In this document: piece after piece, positions 1 through 8,289 of the stretch | Position numbering within the stretch: position 1 is the first letter of the stretch | How the letters are laid out: the number at the start of each line of letters is the position of its first letter | DNA from: Verrucomicrobiota bacterium | Lineage (GTDB): Bacteria > Verrucomicrobiota > Verrucomicrobiia > Opitutales > Opitutaceae | Reading direction: 5' to 3' | Assembly: GCA_023457715.1 (NCBI GenBank) | Contig: JAEWKR010000077.1 | Span: 1 to 51,029, forward strand | Length of the DNA: 51,029 nucleotides | Made by a program: the position numbers and the translations under genes | The notes under the pieces: generated by a model | What the model was told of the DNA's origin: nothing | Database searches by the model: none | Seen by the model: the letters and a program-made list of their open reading frames with translations, nothing else

Positions 1-20
1 CGTCATTTTGTGGCGGATAA
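1..20 (+). repeat. Left-end transposase-binding repeat of the IS21 element
   Basis: The first 20 bases match, with two differences, the segment found 23 bp inside the other end of the element. IS21-family elements carry such internal end repeats as transposase-binding sites. The outermost ~20 bp are missing because the window starts here. Confidence 0.7.
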
Positions 21-81
21 AAAGTCGACATGAGGGTCAAGCGCTGCCGGCAGCGATATTCGCGGCCGGCAGGCGGGTTGA

Positions 82-837
82 TCAGGTGGCGTTCTCTTCG
101 GCCATGCGTTCGCGGGTCCGATACGACTTACCCTTTATGACCACGGTGTTCGCCCGGTGGAGTAGCCGATCGAGGATGGCGGAGGTGATGCCGGCGTCGT
201 TGTTGAAGATTCCCGACCAGTATTTGTAGGCCTTGTTGGTAGTGACCACCAGCGACCCCCGCTCGTACCGCTGGCTGATGATTTGGAAGAACAGGTCGGC
301 GCCCGTTTTATCGAGGGGAAGGTAGCCCACTTCGTCGAGGACCAGGACCGCCGGATTCAGGTACTTCTTGAGTTCGGCATCGAGACGATGCGCGGCGTGT
401 GCGGCCGCGAGGGTATTGATGGCGTCAACGGCCGTCGTGAAGAGGACGGCGTGACCGGCCTGGCAAGCGGCATAGCCCAGGGCGGTCGCAAGGTGTGACT
501 TCCCCAATCCTACCCCACCGCAGAAGATGGCATTGGTTCTCTCCTCAACGAAGCGCAGCTCGAACAGATGTCTTACCTGGGCCTCGTTGATTTCGGTGGG
601 CCAATCCCACTCGAACTGGTCCACGCTTTTCTTGACCGGGAAGCGGGCCGCCTTGATGCGACGAACCAGTGCGTGCTGCTGCCGGTCGTGCGCCTCGGCC
701 TCCACGATGCGTTCCAGGAACTGCGCGTGGGAGAGTCGCTGCTGGGCGGCGTCGGCTGTCAGTTCGGCATGATGACGGCTTGTGTACGCGAGCTTCAGAT
801 ACCGAAGCTGCGCTGCAAAAGTAGTGGCGTTTTTCAT
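82..837 (-). CDS. istB: IstB-type transposition helper ATPase
   Basis: AAA+ ATPase that loads on target DNA and stimulates the IstA transposase. The 251-residue protein has the usual IstB length. Walker A is GGVGLGKSH near residue 108 and Walker B is VLVLDEVGY near residue 164, followed by the conserved VVTTNKAYKYWSGIF and DRLLHR segments. Its ATG overlaps the end of istA by 4 bp, as expected for the istA-istB pair. Nothing suggests inactivation. Confidence 0.95.
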   Translation of the reverse strand: MKNATTFAAQLRYLKLAYTSRHHAELTADAAQQRLSHAQFLERIVEAEAHDRQQHALVRRIKAARFPVKKSVDQFEWDWPTEINEAQVRHLFELRFVEERTNAIFCGGVGLGKSHLATALGYAACQAGHAVLFTTAVDAINTLAAAHAAHRLDAELKKYLNPAVLVLDEVGYLPLDKTGADLFFQIISQRYERGSLVVTTNKAYKYWSGIFNNDAGITSAILDRLLHRANTVVIKGKSYRTRERMAEENAT

Positions 838-2294
838 TGGTGATACGGGCTCAGGTCGGGGGCAGGCAGTTCCAGGTCGAGCGCCTCAGGGGCGCGGGTC
901 AGGTGCAGGGCGCCAGGTTCCGGCAACCGCCGGGCCCGCTGTTCCAGCAGGTTTACGATGTAGTCGCTGGAGTACGCGCCCAGTTCATGAGCACTCTCGA
1001 TGGCGGAAGCGACCGGCTGGGCCCCGTAGGTCGCGACCAGATCCACGATCCGGCTCAGATGGTGAGCAGCATTCATGCGCCGCTCCGCCAGCGCCCGGTG
1101 ATATGGGCCGGCCGCGGGCGTCAGTTCCAGGAAGCGCAACAGCAGCCGCTGGCGCGCGCCCGTCCGCTTCTGCGCCTCCAGCTCCCGCACATGCTCGGGG
1201 TCTTCCAGGTCCAGCCGTCTGCCGAAGCGCCGCACGTGCTCCGCTACCAAGGTGGTTTCAGCATAGAGCCGCACGAGGCCGCTCGACACCTGCGCGGTCA
1301 GAAGCAGCCCCGCGTATTTGGGCGGCACCGAGTAGCGGTTGGTATCGATCGTCACCCGGCACCGCCGCGATGCCCGCACCGACTCGGTTCGCACCGCGGC
1401 GTACGGTCGCGAGTTCAACGCCACCAAGGCGTCGCGTTCCGGCTTCAGACGATCCACGGGCCGCTCCTTCGTTTCGCCATGTTCGCGGACGTTGGCGACC
1501 GTCTCCAGCCAGAGCTTCACCGCCGGATTCAGCTCCTCGAAGCGCGTGATCTCACGGCCCGACAGGAAGCTTTTCTTCACGTACGCTACCGCATTCTCGA
1601 CGATCCCCTTCGACTGCGGATGCGCCGGACCACAGGCCTTGATTCGGAAGCCATAATGACGGGCAAAATCGAGGTACTGCGCATTGTAGATGGGTTCCGT
1701 GCCCGGCACGTGCGACAGCACCGCCGTCTTGCAGTTGTCGACCATCACCTCCTGCGGCACGCCGCCCAGCGCCTCGAACGCGCGCTGGTGGCAGCCCAGG
1801 AACCACTCCTGGCTCTGACCAAGGGTAAATTCGACGTAGAGCCACCGGCTGTAGCCCAAGACGAAGACGAAGAAGCTGAGCGCGCGACGGGTGCCGTCCA
1901 CCTCAACCGAGCCGAAGCTGCCCCAGTCCACCTGCGCACACTGGCCCGGCGCAAACTTGAGCGTCAGGAACGCTTCCGTCCGGTTTGGCCGGATACGTCG
2001 CACGTACTCCTTCAGGATGGAGTACCCGCCGTCGTAACCCTGCTCCTTCAACTTGTGCCACACCTGCATCGCGGTCAGCGGATACGCGTCAATGAAGCGA
2101 GCGATCGCGCCCCGGTACGGATCGAGCTTGGAACGGCGCGGCTTTTGCGCGCCGCGACTGCGCTCGTAGCGCTCGCGGGCCAGCCAGCCCGCCACCGTCT
2201 GTCGGTGCAGGCCGAGTTCGGCCGCGATTTGCGTGACATTCCTGCCCGCCGAGGCCGCCGCCCGGATCTGGCAGTAGCGTTCATAGCCGATCAT
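834..2294 (-). CDS. istA: IstA-type DDE transposase of the IS21 family
   Basis: Catalytic transposase of the element, 486 residues. The N-terminus holds a helix-turn-helix (NVTQIAAELGLHRQTVAGWL, about residues 19-38). The integrase-fold core carries the DDE residues in QVDWGSFG, MVDNCKTAV and GIVENAV. A C-terminal Mu-type segment follows with NRYSVPPKYAG. The start overlaps the stop of the preceding small gene by 4 bp and the stop overlaps istB by 4 bp, so translation of the three is probably coupled. Length and catalytic residues look intact. Confidence 0.95.
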   Translation of the reverse strand: MIGYERYCQIRAAASAGRNVTQIAAELGLHRQTVAGWLARERYERSRGAQKPRRSKLDPYRGAIARFIDAYPLTAMQVWHKLKEQGYDGGYSILKEYVRRIRPNRTEAFLTLKFAPGQCAQVDWGSFGSVEVDGTRRALSFFVFVLGYSRWLYVEFTLGQSQEWFLGCHQRAFEALGGVPQEVMVDNCKTAVLSHVPGTEPIYNAQYLDFARHYGFRIKACGPAHPQSKGIVENAVAYVKKSFLSGREITRFEELNPAVKLWLETVANVREHGETKERPVDRLKPERDALVALNSRPYAAVRTESVRASRRCRVTIDTNRYSVPPKYAGLLLTAQVSSGLVRLYAETTLVAEHVRRFGRRLDLEDPEHVRELEAQKRTGARQRLLLRFLELTPAAGPYHRALAERRMNAAHHLSRIVDLVATYGAQPVASAIESAHELGAYSSDYIVNLLEQRARRLPEPGALHLTRAPEALDLELPAPDLSPYHQ

Positions 2295-2599
2295 GACGCC
2301 ACCTCCAATCCCAGCACCTGATACAGCGGCGCCTCGTAGGCGATCACCCCCGCTTGGATAAGCTGGCGCCGTGCTTCGGCGATCGACTCCTCGTGCAGCG
2401 AGAGCAGCCGCGCCAGCGTGCGATCGGCGTAGTAGCTGAGCCCGTGTTCGTCACCCACCGTGACAAGCACCAGGTACAGCGCCCACGCCGGCGCTGTCGC
2501 TTTCATGAGGTAATTTCCGCGGACCAGACGATGGTCCACCCAGCTAAACTGGGGCGGCACGCGCCGCACCCGATCGGTGGCGATGAGTTGTTTTTCCAT
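2291..2599 (-). CDS. Small winged-helix-like protein of the IS21 element
   Basis: 102-residue protein immediately before istA, overlapping it by 4 bp. The middle (YADRTLARLLSLHEESIAEA, about residues 57-76) reads as a helix-turn-helix, and the RRQLIQAGVIAYEAPLYQVL segment fits a wing. A DNA-binding role in regulating or assisting transposition is inferred from position and fold only. It also overlaps the 3' end of the zinc-finger gene by 56 bp in another frame. Similar small genes accompany IS21 elements in Verrucomicrobiota; classic IS21 lacks them. Confidence 0.75.
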   Translation of the reverse strand: MEKQLIATDRVRRVPPQFSWVDHRLVRGNYLMKATAPAWALYLVLVTVGDEHGLSYYADRTLARLLSLHEESIAEARRQLIQAGVIAYEAPLYQVLGLEVAS

Positions 2600-3077
2600 A
2601 GGCGGACCGCGGCACGTCTGTGCCCAACACGGCCCGGCCCCGGGAGTGCAGCCGGCGGGTCATCTGCGCGATGTCGTCTTGTAACGTACTTCCGACGAGA
2701 TGTGAGATAAGTCCCACCCACACCGGCGATTGTAAATCCAAGCGGTCTTGTAACGCACTCGTTTCGTCTTGGCCTGCTTGCTGCGGATTATCAGCGCCTT
2801 CCAAAATCAAGCGGTCTTGTAACGCATCCTCCGGCCCCTTGCCGCGCCGCCAATACCCGGGGTGAGCCTTCCGCCACGCCTGCACTCGCGCCGTGTTCAC
2901 CTCACCTCGGAAGTAGTCCGCATTCCCAGGCTGCTTCAGCCAACGTCTCTGGCTGTCCGCCTTCCGGGCCTTCCGGCACGGCGCCTTCGTGCAGTACCGC
3001 TGCCGCCCACGATTGCGCGCGTGAACAACGAACATATCTCCGCAGTGCTGGCACTTGCACGATCCCTCCGGATGCAT
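2544..3077 (-). CDS. Zinc-finger protein, first gene of the IS21 element
   Basis: 177 residues. Cysteines at CQHCGD (about residues 9-14) and CTKAPCRKARK (about 29-39) form a probable zinc-binding site next to a very basic stretch, suggesting DNA binding. The rest contains three units built around LQDRL/LQDDI, exactly 23 codons apart. The underlying DNA word GTCTTGTAACG appears at 2676-2686, 2745-2755 and 2814-2824 on the plus strand. The gene lies 105 bp inside the end of the element and opens the four-gene operon. Its biochemical role is unknown to me. Confidence 0.7.
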   Translation of the reverse strand: MHPEGSCKCQHCGDMFVVHARNRGRQRYCTKAPCRKARKADSQRRWLKQPGNADYFRGEVNTARVQAWRKAHPGYWRRGKGPEDALQDRLILEGADNPQQAGQDETSALQDRLDLQSPVWVGLISHLVGSTLQDDIAQMTRRLHSRGRAVLGTDVPRSAYGKTTHRHRSGAARAAPV

Positions 3078-3181
3078 CGCCCGCCAGCTTCACCCCGCGT
3101 CGAGCGAACCGCCATCCAGCGCTCCGCAACCCTCGTCCACGTCACCGGAGCGAAGAAAAACCACCCACGGAAGAAGACCCT

Positions 3182-3267
3182 TTCGTCTCTTAACCGAAGA
3201 AGATCGGCGGAAGAAAAGGTGGATTCTTATCCGCCATAAAACGACGAGTTCCTACCCGCCGCTCACA
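3182..3267 (-). repeat. Terminal 86 bp of IS21 element, left copy
   Basis: Identical over all 86 bases, in inverted orientation, to 50944-51029 at the far end of the window. It contains the element tip (TGTGAGCGGCGGG on the minus strand) and the inner CGTCGTTTTATGGCGGATAA repeat. It also serves as the upstream region of the transposition operon. Confidence 0.95.
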
Positions 3268-3639
3268 CCATGCGCCGCCGACGCCCTGGCTCAAGCTGTC
3301 TTCGCTCGAAAGGGCCCGGCGGCTGGGCGTTTCCCCGGCGCACGGTGCACCCACCGGCTTAAAAGAGGGCAGATCAGACAAGCCATTCGTCCCCTGCGGG
3401 ACCCAGGCGTCCGGCTCCATGGCATCGCGCTGCGGACCCTCGTTAACCGATTGCGACCAGCAGGGCCGGACACACCTGCTTCTTCCCCCTGCGCAACTAT
3501 CGCTCCCGCTGCATCCGCGAAAAAAATTCCGGGTTGTCGCCACTTGTCCGAGGGGAACACGGGCGCAGACACCATAAATCTGCGCGGCATGCCGCCATTC
3601 GGTACCCGGACGCAGCAATCAACAAAACAAAGGAGATAC
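3268..3639. other. Non-coding stretch next to the IS21 end
   Basis: No frame here looks coding and no strong hairpin or repeat is seen, apart from the AAAGGAGA ribosome-binding site at 3630-3637 serving the next gene. The flank cannot be tested for a target duplication because the other IS flank lies outside the window. Confidence 0.5.
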
Positions 3640-4032
3640 ATGAAGAAGCCTAGCTCGACAGAATCCACCAACGCCCCTGTGTCCGCAGCGACAGACGAAC
3701 ACTATGTCCTGCTCCGCCACGGGAACACGCCGCTCCGGTTCCGCGGATGCGAGATCGGGGAAGGGATCGACCAGAGAGTCACCAACGACTTTTTCCGCCG
3801 CGTGACGCTCTTCAGGACGACGGGTGGCAACTACGTCGCACAGACCGTGTTCGACGCCGCGTTCAAGGAGCGTGTCGAATACGCGGCCCACCGCGCCAAC
3901 ACGGCCGACGATATCATCGCGTGGCTGCGGGATCCGGAGGGCGTGCTCGGCTGGGCTGCCACAATGGCGCTCCTGATCGCAGCGAAGAACGATCCTGGCT
4001 TTGCCGCGGCGTACGGGGAGGACGTCCCCTAA
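3640..4032 (+). CDS. Hypothetical protein, 130 aa
   Basis: The ATG at 3640 is chosen because AAAGGAGA lies just before it; the open frame continues upstream but without protein-like character. The protein opens with a Ser/Thr-rich linker, then a mixed alpha/beta region (NTPLRFRGCEIGEGIDQRVT) and a helical end (DDIIAWLRDPEGVLGWAATM). It has no signal peptide and I do not recognise a family. It stands alone, with a strong hairpin 15 bp after its stop. Confidence 0.7.
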   Translation: MKKPSSTESTNAPVSAATDEHYVLLRHGNTPLRFRGCEIGEGIDQRVTNDFFRRVTLFRTTGGNYVAQTVFDAAFKERVEYAAHRANTADDIIAWLRDPEGVLGWAATMALLIAAKNDPGFAAAYGEDVP

Positions 4033-4046
4033 GTGGTGGTACCGTT

Positions 4047-4079
4047 CCGTGGCTGTGGCGGCGCCCGCCGCAGCCACGG
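4047..4079 (+). terminator. GC-rich hairpin after the 130-aa gene
   Basis: Arms CCGTGGCTGTGGCGG (4047-4061) and CCGCCGCAGCCACGG (4065-4079) pair over 15 bp with one G-T wobble and a 3-nt loop. No T-run follows, so it may stabilise the transcript end rather than terminate on its own. Confidence 0.55.
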
Positions 4080-4326
4080 ATACAGTGGCAGGGTCCGATC
4101 GCCCCATGAACACCACCGGCGAACGAGTCGAGCCGGCAGCCGACCCGTCGGGCCGGAACGGGCGGCTGCGACCGAGGGGACGTCCGGCCGCGTCTGGTTC
4201 GCTTAGCGGCGTCGCGCTCAAATCAGGACGGAGTTCCGCTCCAGTTCGTCGCAGGCAACGAGCAGTCAAAGGATCGCCGAAACACACCTGATCGCCGCCA
4301 AGCCACGTGAGCAGATCCGCCGCGGT

Positions 4327-5073
4327 TCAAGCAACCACACATGAACGGTGAAGGTCTGCAAAAAGCTTCGGCAGCCGGCGACTGAGGTGGCTGTGCCAGG
4401 CGTCGGTGCTGAACGAACGACCCGGATGCTTCACAAACTCGATCGGAACTGCAGATCCATTCAGCATGATCGAGGCTCGATACCCCCAGTACCAGCCAAC
4501 ACGATCTGTCTTCATTACGTTATCGAACGCCACCCCGCGCCGGTGCATAGCAGACCAGAATCGATGATGGGACTCCGTACCCAAGACCACGCAGTGATCG
4601 GGTTCGAGGATCGATAGCACACGGTGCACCGCCTCCCAACCGTTTACATAGTCGCTGTCCCACGCTGGACGGTTTCCTTGGGAGAGCGTTCTTTGCACTA
4701 AGTTCATGAATGCGATCTGGCCCCAGAACTTGACATGATCATGCTCAGCATCGCCGAAAAACAGCGACGCAATGCGGGCAAACGTTGCAATCTCACACGT
4801 GCCTGGCGAACCCGAGATCAGCTGCTCCCAGAGTATTTCGCGAGTGAAGTGAATGTTGTTGTCGTGTCGGCAACACACCTGCGCCACTGTCTCTGTATCG
4901 GTGGCGATTCCGTAGTGAGACTCTCCGACCAGCAGCAGCCTGGTGCCTCCGCCTTCGGGAGAGCCGAAGCTTTTCCCGATCCAGGGGAACCATCGCAAGA
5001 CCCGCCGAGGGATTTCAGTGAACGCCTGATCGTATTCCGTGCTCAAACATGCGCCGTAGCTGCCGGAGTCCAT
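4327..5073 (-). CDS. Hypothetical protein with possible uracil-DNA-glycosylase-like fold
   Basis: About 248 residues from the ATG at 5073; a longer reading from a TTG at 5109 is less likely. LLLVGESHYG (near residue 46) resembles the first active-site loop of UDG-fold proteins, where a GES/GEx strand-loop precedes helices. FVKHPGRSFSTDAWHSHL near the C-terminus resembles the HP[SG] second motif. The order and spacing fit a single alpha/beta domain. The fold is inferred from two short motifs only, and no neighbour suggests a repair operon. It is transcribed alone, about 170 bp from the next leftward gene. Confidence 0.55.
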   Translation of the reverse strand: MDSGSYGACLSTEYDQAFTEIPRRVLRWFPWIGKSFGSPEGGGTRLLLVGESHYGIATDTETVAQVCCRHDNNIHFTREILWEQLISGSPGTCEIATFARIASLFFGDAEHDHVKFWGQIAFMNLVQRTLSQGNRPAWDSDYVNGWEAVHRVLSILEPDHCVVLGTESHHRFWSAMHRRGVAFDNVMKTDRVGWYWGYRASIMLNGSAVPIEFVKHPGRSFSTDAWHSHLSRRLPKLFADLHRSCVVA

Positions 5074-5245
5074 CGCCGGATGAATAGCGGCTGCTGCTGA
5101 TCTCAACAAGATCGTTCAACACAAATCCCGAGCCGCTTACCTATCATCAATCCATTTCGGAAATGCACCGCGACGGTCCTGTTGCACGACGCATTTCCGC
5201 GATTCAGCGGGGCACTAGCCGCCACGTTCCCACTGCGTCACTGGT

Positions 5246-6082
5246 TTATTCAATTTCGACTGTGCCGCCAGCGGCTGGAGGTGCGTCTTTGCTCCGATCC
5301 ACATGGAGCACCGGACCCTTGGAATTGGAAAGCGCCGTGGCGCTGTAAATGACGGCGTCCAGCTTCAGCCTTCGCTTCCGACCCCGGATGATGAACACAT
5401 CGTCATCTTCGATGCTCCAATCCTCTTCTTTGAACCCGATCGCAGACAAGAGTGTCGGCAACGTCGCAGCACTCACCGGGATCTTCATTTCGGCCGCCGC
5501 TGTTGCCAACGCCTCGATGAGTGATCGACCGTCCTCCATTCGCATTGCGGCTTGCTGATTCTTGCCGATCTCCGGGATCGGCGGTCGACCCGCAGTGTGT
5601 CGCTCCGCATTCAGCGCGAGGACGGTGCGGTCCATCAGTGCTTTCGTCGTCGCCCAGAGGCTGCGCGACAGCCAGCGACGAAGCCTAGGCAGCAGCCCCG
5701 ACTTCACCGCTGGCACAACCATATTAAAATCGCTGCTCAGGTTGAGGCGGTTGACGTGCCAGGCCCAGCGGCCATCGGAACCCAGTCCATCCGCCAGGGA
5801 GCGCTGGACGTAGGTGCGTTCGGGCGCGCTCAGCTCGGATCCGTCCGGGAATCGGATGATGAGCCAGTGGGCGCGGATCGAAACCTGATTCGACGGCTCG
5901 AGTTCCTGGTTCAGGCGCAAAACGGATTCTTCTATCGCCGCAACGAACTCATCGTGCGGCCCGCCGTTGTCCCGTTCGATCATGTACTCCTGATGGCTTT
6001 CACGGTCTGGATCGTAGATGTAGCGCAGAACGCTCGACGCGCTCACTGCCGAACTAAGGGAGATAATTTTCGTGTTAGGCAT
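5246..6082 (-). CDS. Relaxase-like protein, candidate mobilisation nuclease
   Basis: 278 residues, ATG at 6082 preceded by AGAGGG and 8 bp downstream of the previous gene, so they form an operon. An early RYIYDPDRE could supply a tyrosine. AHWLIIRFPDGSELSAPERT followed by WAWHVNRLNLSSDFNMVVP resembles the order seen in MobA/VirD2-type nuclease domains, where an HxxISF strand precedes a His-rich strand. Here the usual HxDxDNxHxH triad reads H-x-N-x7-D-F-N, so metal binding is doubtful. A catalytic relaxase, a degenerate one or a partner protein are all possible. Confidence 0.45.
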   Translation of the reverse strand: MPNTKIISLSSAVSASSVLRYIYDPDRESHQEYMIERDNGGPHDEFVAAIEESVLRLNQELEPSNQVSIRAHWLIIRFPDGSELSAPERTYVQRSLADGLGSDGRWAWHVNRLNLSSDFNMVVPAVKSGLLPRLRRWLSRSLWATTKALMDRTVLALNAERHTAGRPPIPEIGKNQQAAMRMEDGRSLIEALATAAAEMKIPVSAATLPTLLSAIGFKEEDWSIEDDDVFIIRGRKRRLKLDAVIYSATALSNSKGPVLHVDRSKDAPPAAGGTVEIE

Positions 6083-6090
6083 GGCACCCT

Positions 6091-6951
6091 CTAGTTGGCA
6101 AATTCCCAGCTGGTTTGGATCCTCGATGAAGCGACGGCTGTATCCAGCTTTTCATCCCGCAGGTCCTCCTTCTTCGCGGCGGTGATCCGTTCGAGGATCT
6201 TCCTTATCGCAGCCTGTTCGTCCTTGAGCAACCGGCGGCTGGAAAGCAGCTCCCACAGCAGGGCTTCGGTCTGATTCTGGCTCCCCGCCGCAGGTTTCTT
6301 GGTCCTAACACGCTCCAGCGCCATCGTCCGGGCAGGGGGGAACTTCCCACCATTCTCCGCCAACATTTCCCGCAGCTTCTTCTCGCAATCCGAATCACGC
6401 AAACGAGGCACGATCACCCGGGCTTGTGCCTCATTCGAAACCAGCGGCATTCCCCATTTGTGCAGCTTCGCCTGCACTCGTGCCACGGCCCGATAGCGGG
6501 ACCAGGTGTCATAGCCCCCAAAATGCTGCTCGACAAAATCCTCCCAGCGCAGGCGAAAATGCCGATGAACTTTCGCGCTTTTCAACTTCTCCAGAAGAAC
6601 CGCGCGACGGGTCCTGACTATAAAGACTTGGCAATCGAAGGATGAATCCACCCGGTCGCGTTTCTTCGCAGCCGCTAGTGCCTCTTCGGGATTTGCTGGC
6701 AGTTCAGCGGCTGTCAGCCCGAGACTTTCCGGAGTTACCGTGGTTTCGCGCGGCTCCTTTGGGTCGCCCGTCGCGTTGTTTGGGTCATCTTGGCTGGGAT
6801 GTTCCTGGTTCATTCCTAGTGTATAGGGAATCGGCCGCCTCCGCCGAACCGGGCCCCCAAGGGGTGAGAAGGGCTTCAATAGTGGCGCTGAAGGGAGGGA
6901 TCTGCCGTCGAGAAAGGGGCTCGATGGTCCCGAAAAGGTCCGTTTGGCCAT
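6091..6951 (-). CDS. Putative DNA-binding accessory protein of the mobilisation module
   Basis: 286 residues from the ATG at 6951, which has a GGGGAG site about 9 bp upstream; an ATG at 6813 would drop a low-complexity basic leader. The centre (WEDFVEQHFGGYDTWSRYRA, then NEAQARVIVPRL) matches the pattern of plasmid and phage DNA-binding proteins in which a helix-turn-helix is followed by an NE-x-QAR motif. The C-terminus is charged and helical. It sits directly before the relaxase-like gene, so a relaxosome or control function is a reasonable inference. Confidence 0.55.
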   Translation of the reverse strand: MAKRTFSGPSSPFLDGRSLPSAPLLKPFSPLGGPVRRRRPIPYTLGMNQEHPSQDDPNNATGDPKEPRETTVTPESLGLTAAELPANPEEALAAAKKRDRVDSSFDCQVFIVRTRRAVLLEKLKSAKVHRHFRLRWEDFVEQHFGGYDTWSRYRAVARVQAKLHKWGMPLVSNEAQARVIVPRLRDSDCEKKLREMLAENGGKFPPARTMALERVRTKKPAAGSQNQTEALLWELLSSRRLLKDEQAAIRKILERITAAKKEDLRDEKLDTAVASSRIQTSWEFAN

Positions 6952-7218
6952 TCTTCAGATTCTCCCCTTTTCCCGACCCTGTCGGGATGGCAGCCTTCAA
7001 GGAGCGACTGTGAGGAGCTGGTTGCTGGAGTTCGCCGGTCGATCGACCAAACAGCCACGGTGCCACTGAACGCTCGAGGCTGCAGTTTGCCGAGGCGGCA
7101 CGGGGCGGCACGGCAGCAAGTGTTCGACGATGACCACAGCCGCGCCGCATGAGCTTTGCCGACGCGGATCCATCACGAGAGTTTCCCCAGACGAGGGTGG
7201 GAGCCGAAGCAGATCTAG

Positions 7219-7485
7219 TCAGCACTTCTTGCGCGTTTCCATTTCCCGGTCCTCACGTTTCCAAGCCTCAGCGAGACTGCGTGGCTCAGTGATAGGACGG
7301 GAATTTCCGTGTTTGGCAGTCAGCATCCGACCAGCACGTACGGTGACCGAAAGGAAGAGGCCGCTTAAAGCCGCCTCGGTTGGGGCGTCCCGGGGAATGG
7401 TCCCCGTCCGCCGCAACGGATCATTCGCCGCGATCACGCATGAAATCAGGTCTGGCGGCGTAGCCTTTCCTGGAACTGTGCGCAA
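7219..7485 (-). CDS. Small hypothetical ORF, doubtful
   Basis: 88 codons overlapping the end of the upstream gene by 40 bp; a GTG about 16 codons in would reduce the overlap. The sequence has a plausible hydrophobic-polar mix (APTEAALSGLFLSVTVRAG) and ends with a charged tail. No family is recognised. It could be a real coupled gene or a chance frame. Confidence 0.25.
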   Translation of the reverse strand: MRTVPGKATPPDLISCVIAANDPLRRTGTIPRDAPTEAALSGLFLSVTVRAGRMLTAKHGNSRPITEPRSLAEAWKREDREMETRKKC

Positions 7486-8171
7486 ACCGATTTGGCAAAG
7501 GCGGTCCGGCGCTGAGTTGGCCAGCCAACGGTCTGATTCTCGAGTTCGGCCAAGACCTTGTTCACGTCCAAGGCGCCCCGGGCCTCCGCCGCCGGGGCAG
7601 GCGGCGGAGGTGAGTTCCCGGACGACCCGTCCGTCGGGCTGCCGCCAGCTGCAGCGGAAACTGACGATATGAATTCCTCCTTCGTCGCCGCCATCAGCGC
7701 CAGCTTCTCTTCTCGGGCCTTTTCGCGAACGAGCCGCAGGAGGTGGGTTACCTGGCGGGGCGGCGGTTTCCCGGCGAGTGCGAGCTCAAGATACATGTTC
7801 GCGGCGGCGATCTTCCTCCTCGCTTCGCGGGGACTAGAACGGCCCTTGTCGGTGGTCACATAGTGCGCTAGGAATTCGTCGACGGTCCGGAAGCGCTTCG
7901 CCCATTCATTGGATTTCTGAACGAGATACAGGATACGGTACATGATAATCCAGTCGGGTGTGACCGCATCCAGCTTGGCGGCGACCTCGTCGAGGAGTTC
8001 CAGCGGCTCCCGATTCCAAAGTGCCGCCCGGCTCAGGTCTCCCGCGAGCTAGCACAATCCCGGCGCCACGCGGGAAAGGACGGTGCGCGCGACCGGGTCG
8101 GTAATCTTGGCCAGGTCTGTCTGGTGCGCGTCGAAGTCGCGGGTAGGCACCATCCCAAAGATTGGAATCAT
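7446..8171 (-). pseudogene. Hypothetical gene interrupted by an in-frame amber stop
   Basis: Reading from ATG 8171 gives 40 good codons ending VAPGLC, then TAG at 8051-8049. The same frame continues without a shift as LAGDLSRAALWNREPLELLD and joins the 165-residue open frame that starts at ATG 7943. The codons between the stop and 7943 look as protein-like as the rest, so the original protein was about 241 residues. A C-to-T change (CAG to TAG) would explain it. The 3' part has a Pro/Ala-rich linker and a helical C-terminus. Translation could restart at 7943, leaving a shorter product. Family unknown. Confidence 0.6.
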
Positions 8172-8220
8172 GACGTACGACACGCCCGGAGGTCAGGCCG
8201 GGGCACGGGTATAAGGTGCT

Positions 8221-8244
8221 GGGGATGGTGACGGGGATGGTAAC
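8221..8244. repeat. Two 12-bp direct repeats, iteron-like
   Basis: GGGGATGGTGAC and GGGGATGGTAAC are adjacent and are followed by a partial GGGGCT. They lie 50 bp upstream of the leftward mobilisation-type genes and 8 bp before a long inverted repeat. Iterons or relaxosome-protein sites are possible. Confidence 0.5.
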
Positions 8245-8251
8245 GGGGCTG

Positions 8252-8289
8252 TTTTACAATTCCGGGCATTTGTGACCGGAATTGTAAAA
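8252..8289. repeat. Perfect 14-bp inverted repeat, candidate oriT or operator
   Basis: TTTTACAATTCCGG (8252-8265) and CCGGAATTGTAAAA (8276-8289) are exact reverse complements around a 10-nt loop. It is upstream of the relaxase-containing gene group, where an origin of transfer or operator is expected. A terminator is less likely because genes on both sides point away from it. Confidence 0.6.

Larger units (their letters stand above)
1..3267 (-). mobile_element. IS21-family insertion sequence, nearly complete
   Basis: Four overlapping leftward genes form the element: a zinc-finger gene, a small helix-turn-helix gene, istA and istB. The inner end is at 3267: the 86 bp at 3182-3267 recur exactly, inverted, at 50944-51029, and identity stops at the TGTGAGC tip, which fits the 5'-TG...CA-3' ends of IS21 elements. 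Positions 1-20 resemble an inner part of that end (consensus CGTCRTTTTRTGGCGGATAA), so the left tip lies about 20 bp outside the window. All four frames are open, so the element may be active. Confidence 0.9.

Noticed and set aside
837..2321. 494-codon plus-strand frame opposite istA
   Set aside because: It is the mirror of a clear transposase gene; its composition (Arg/Gln/His-rich) is typical of an antisense shadow in GC-rich DNA.
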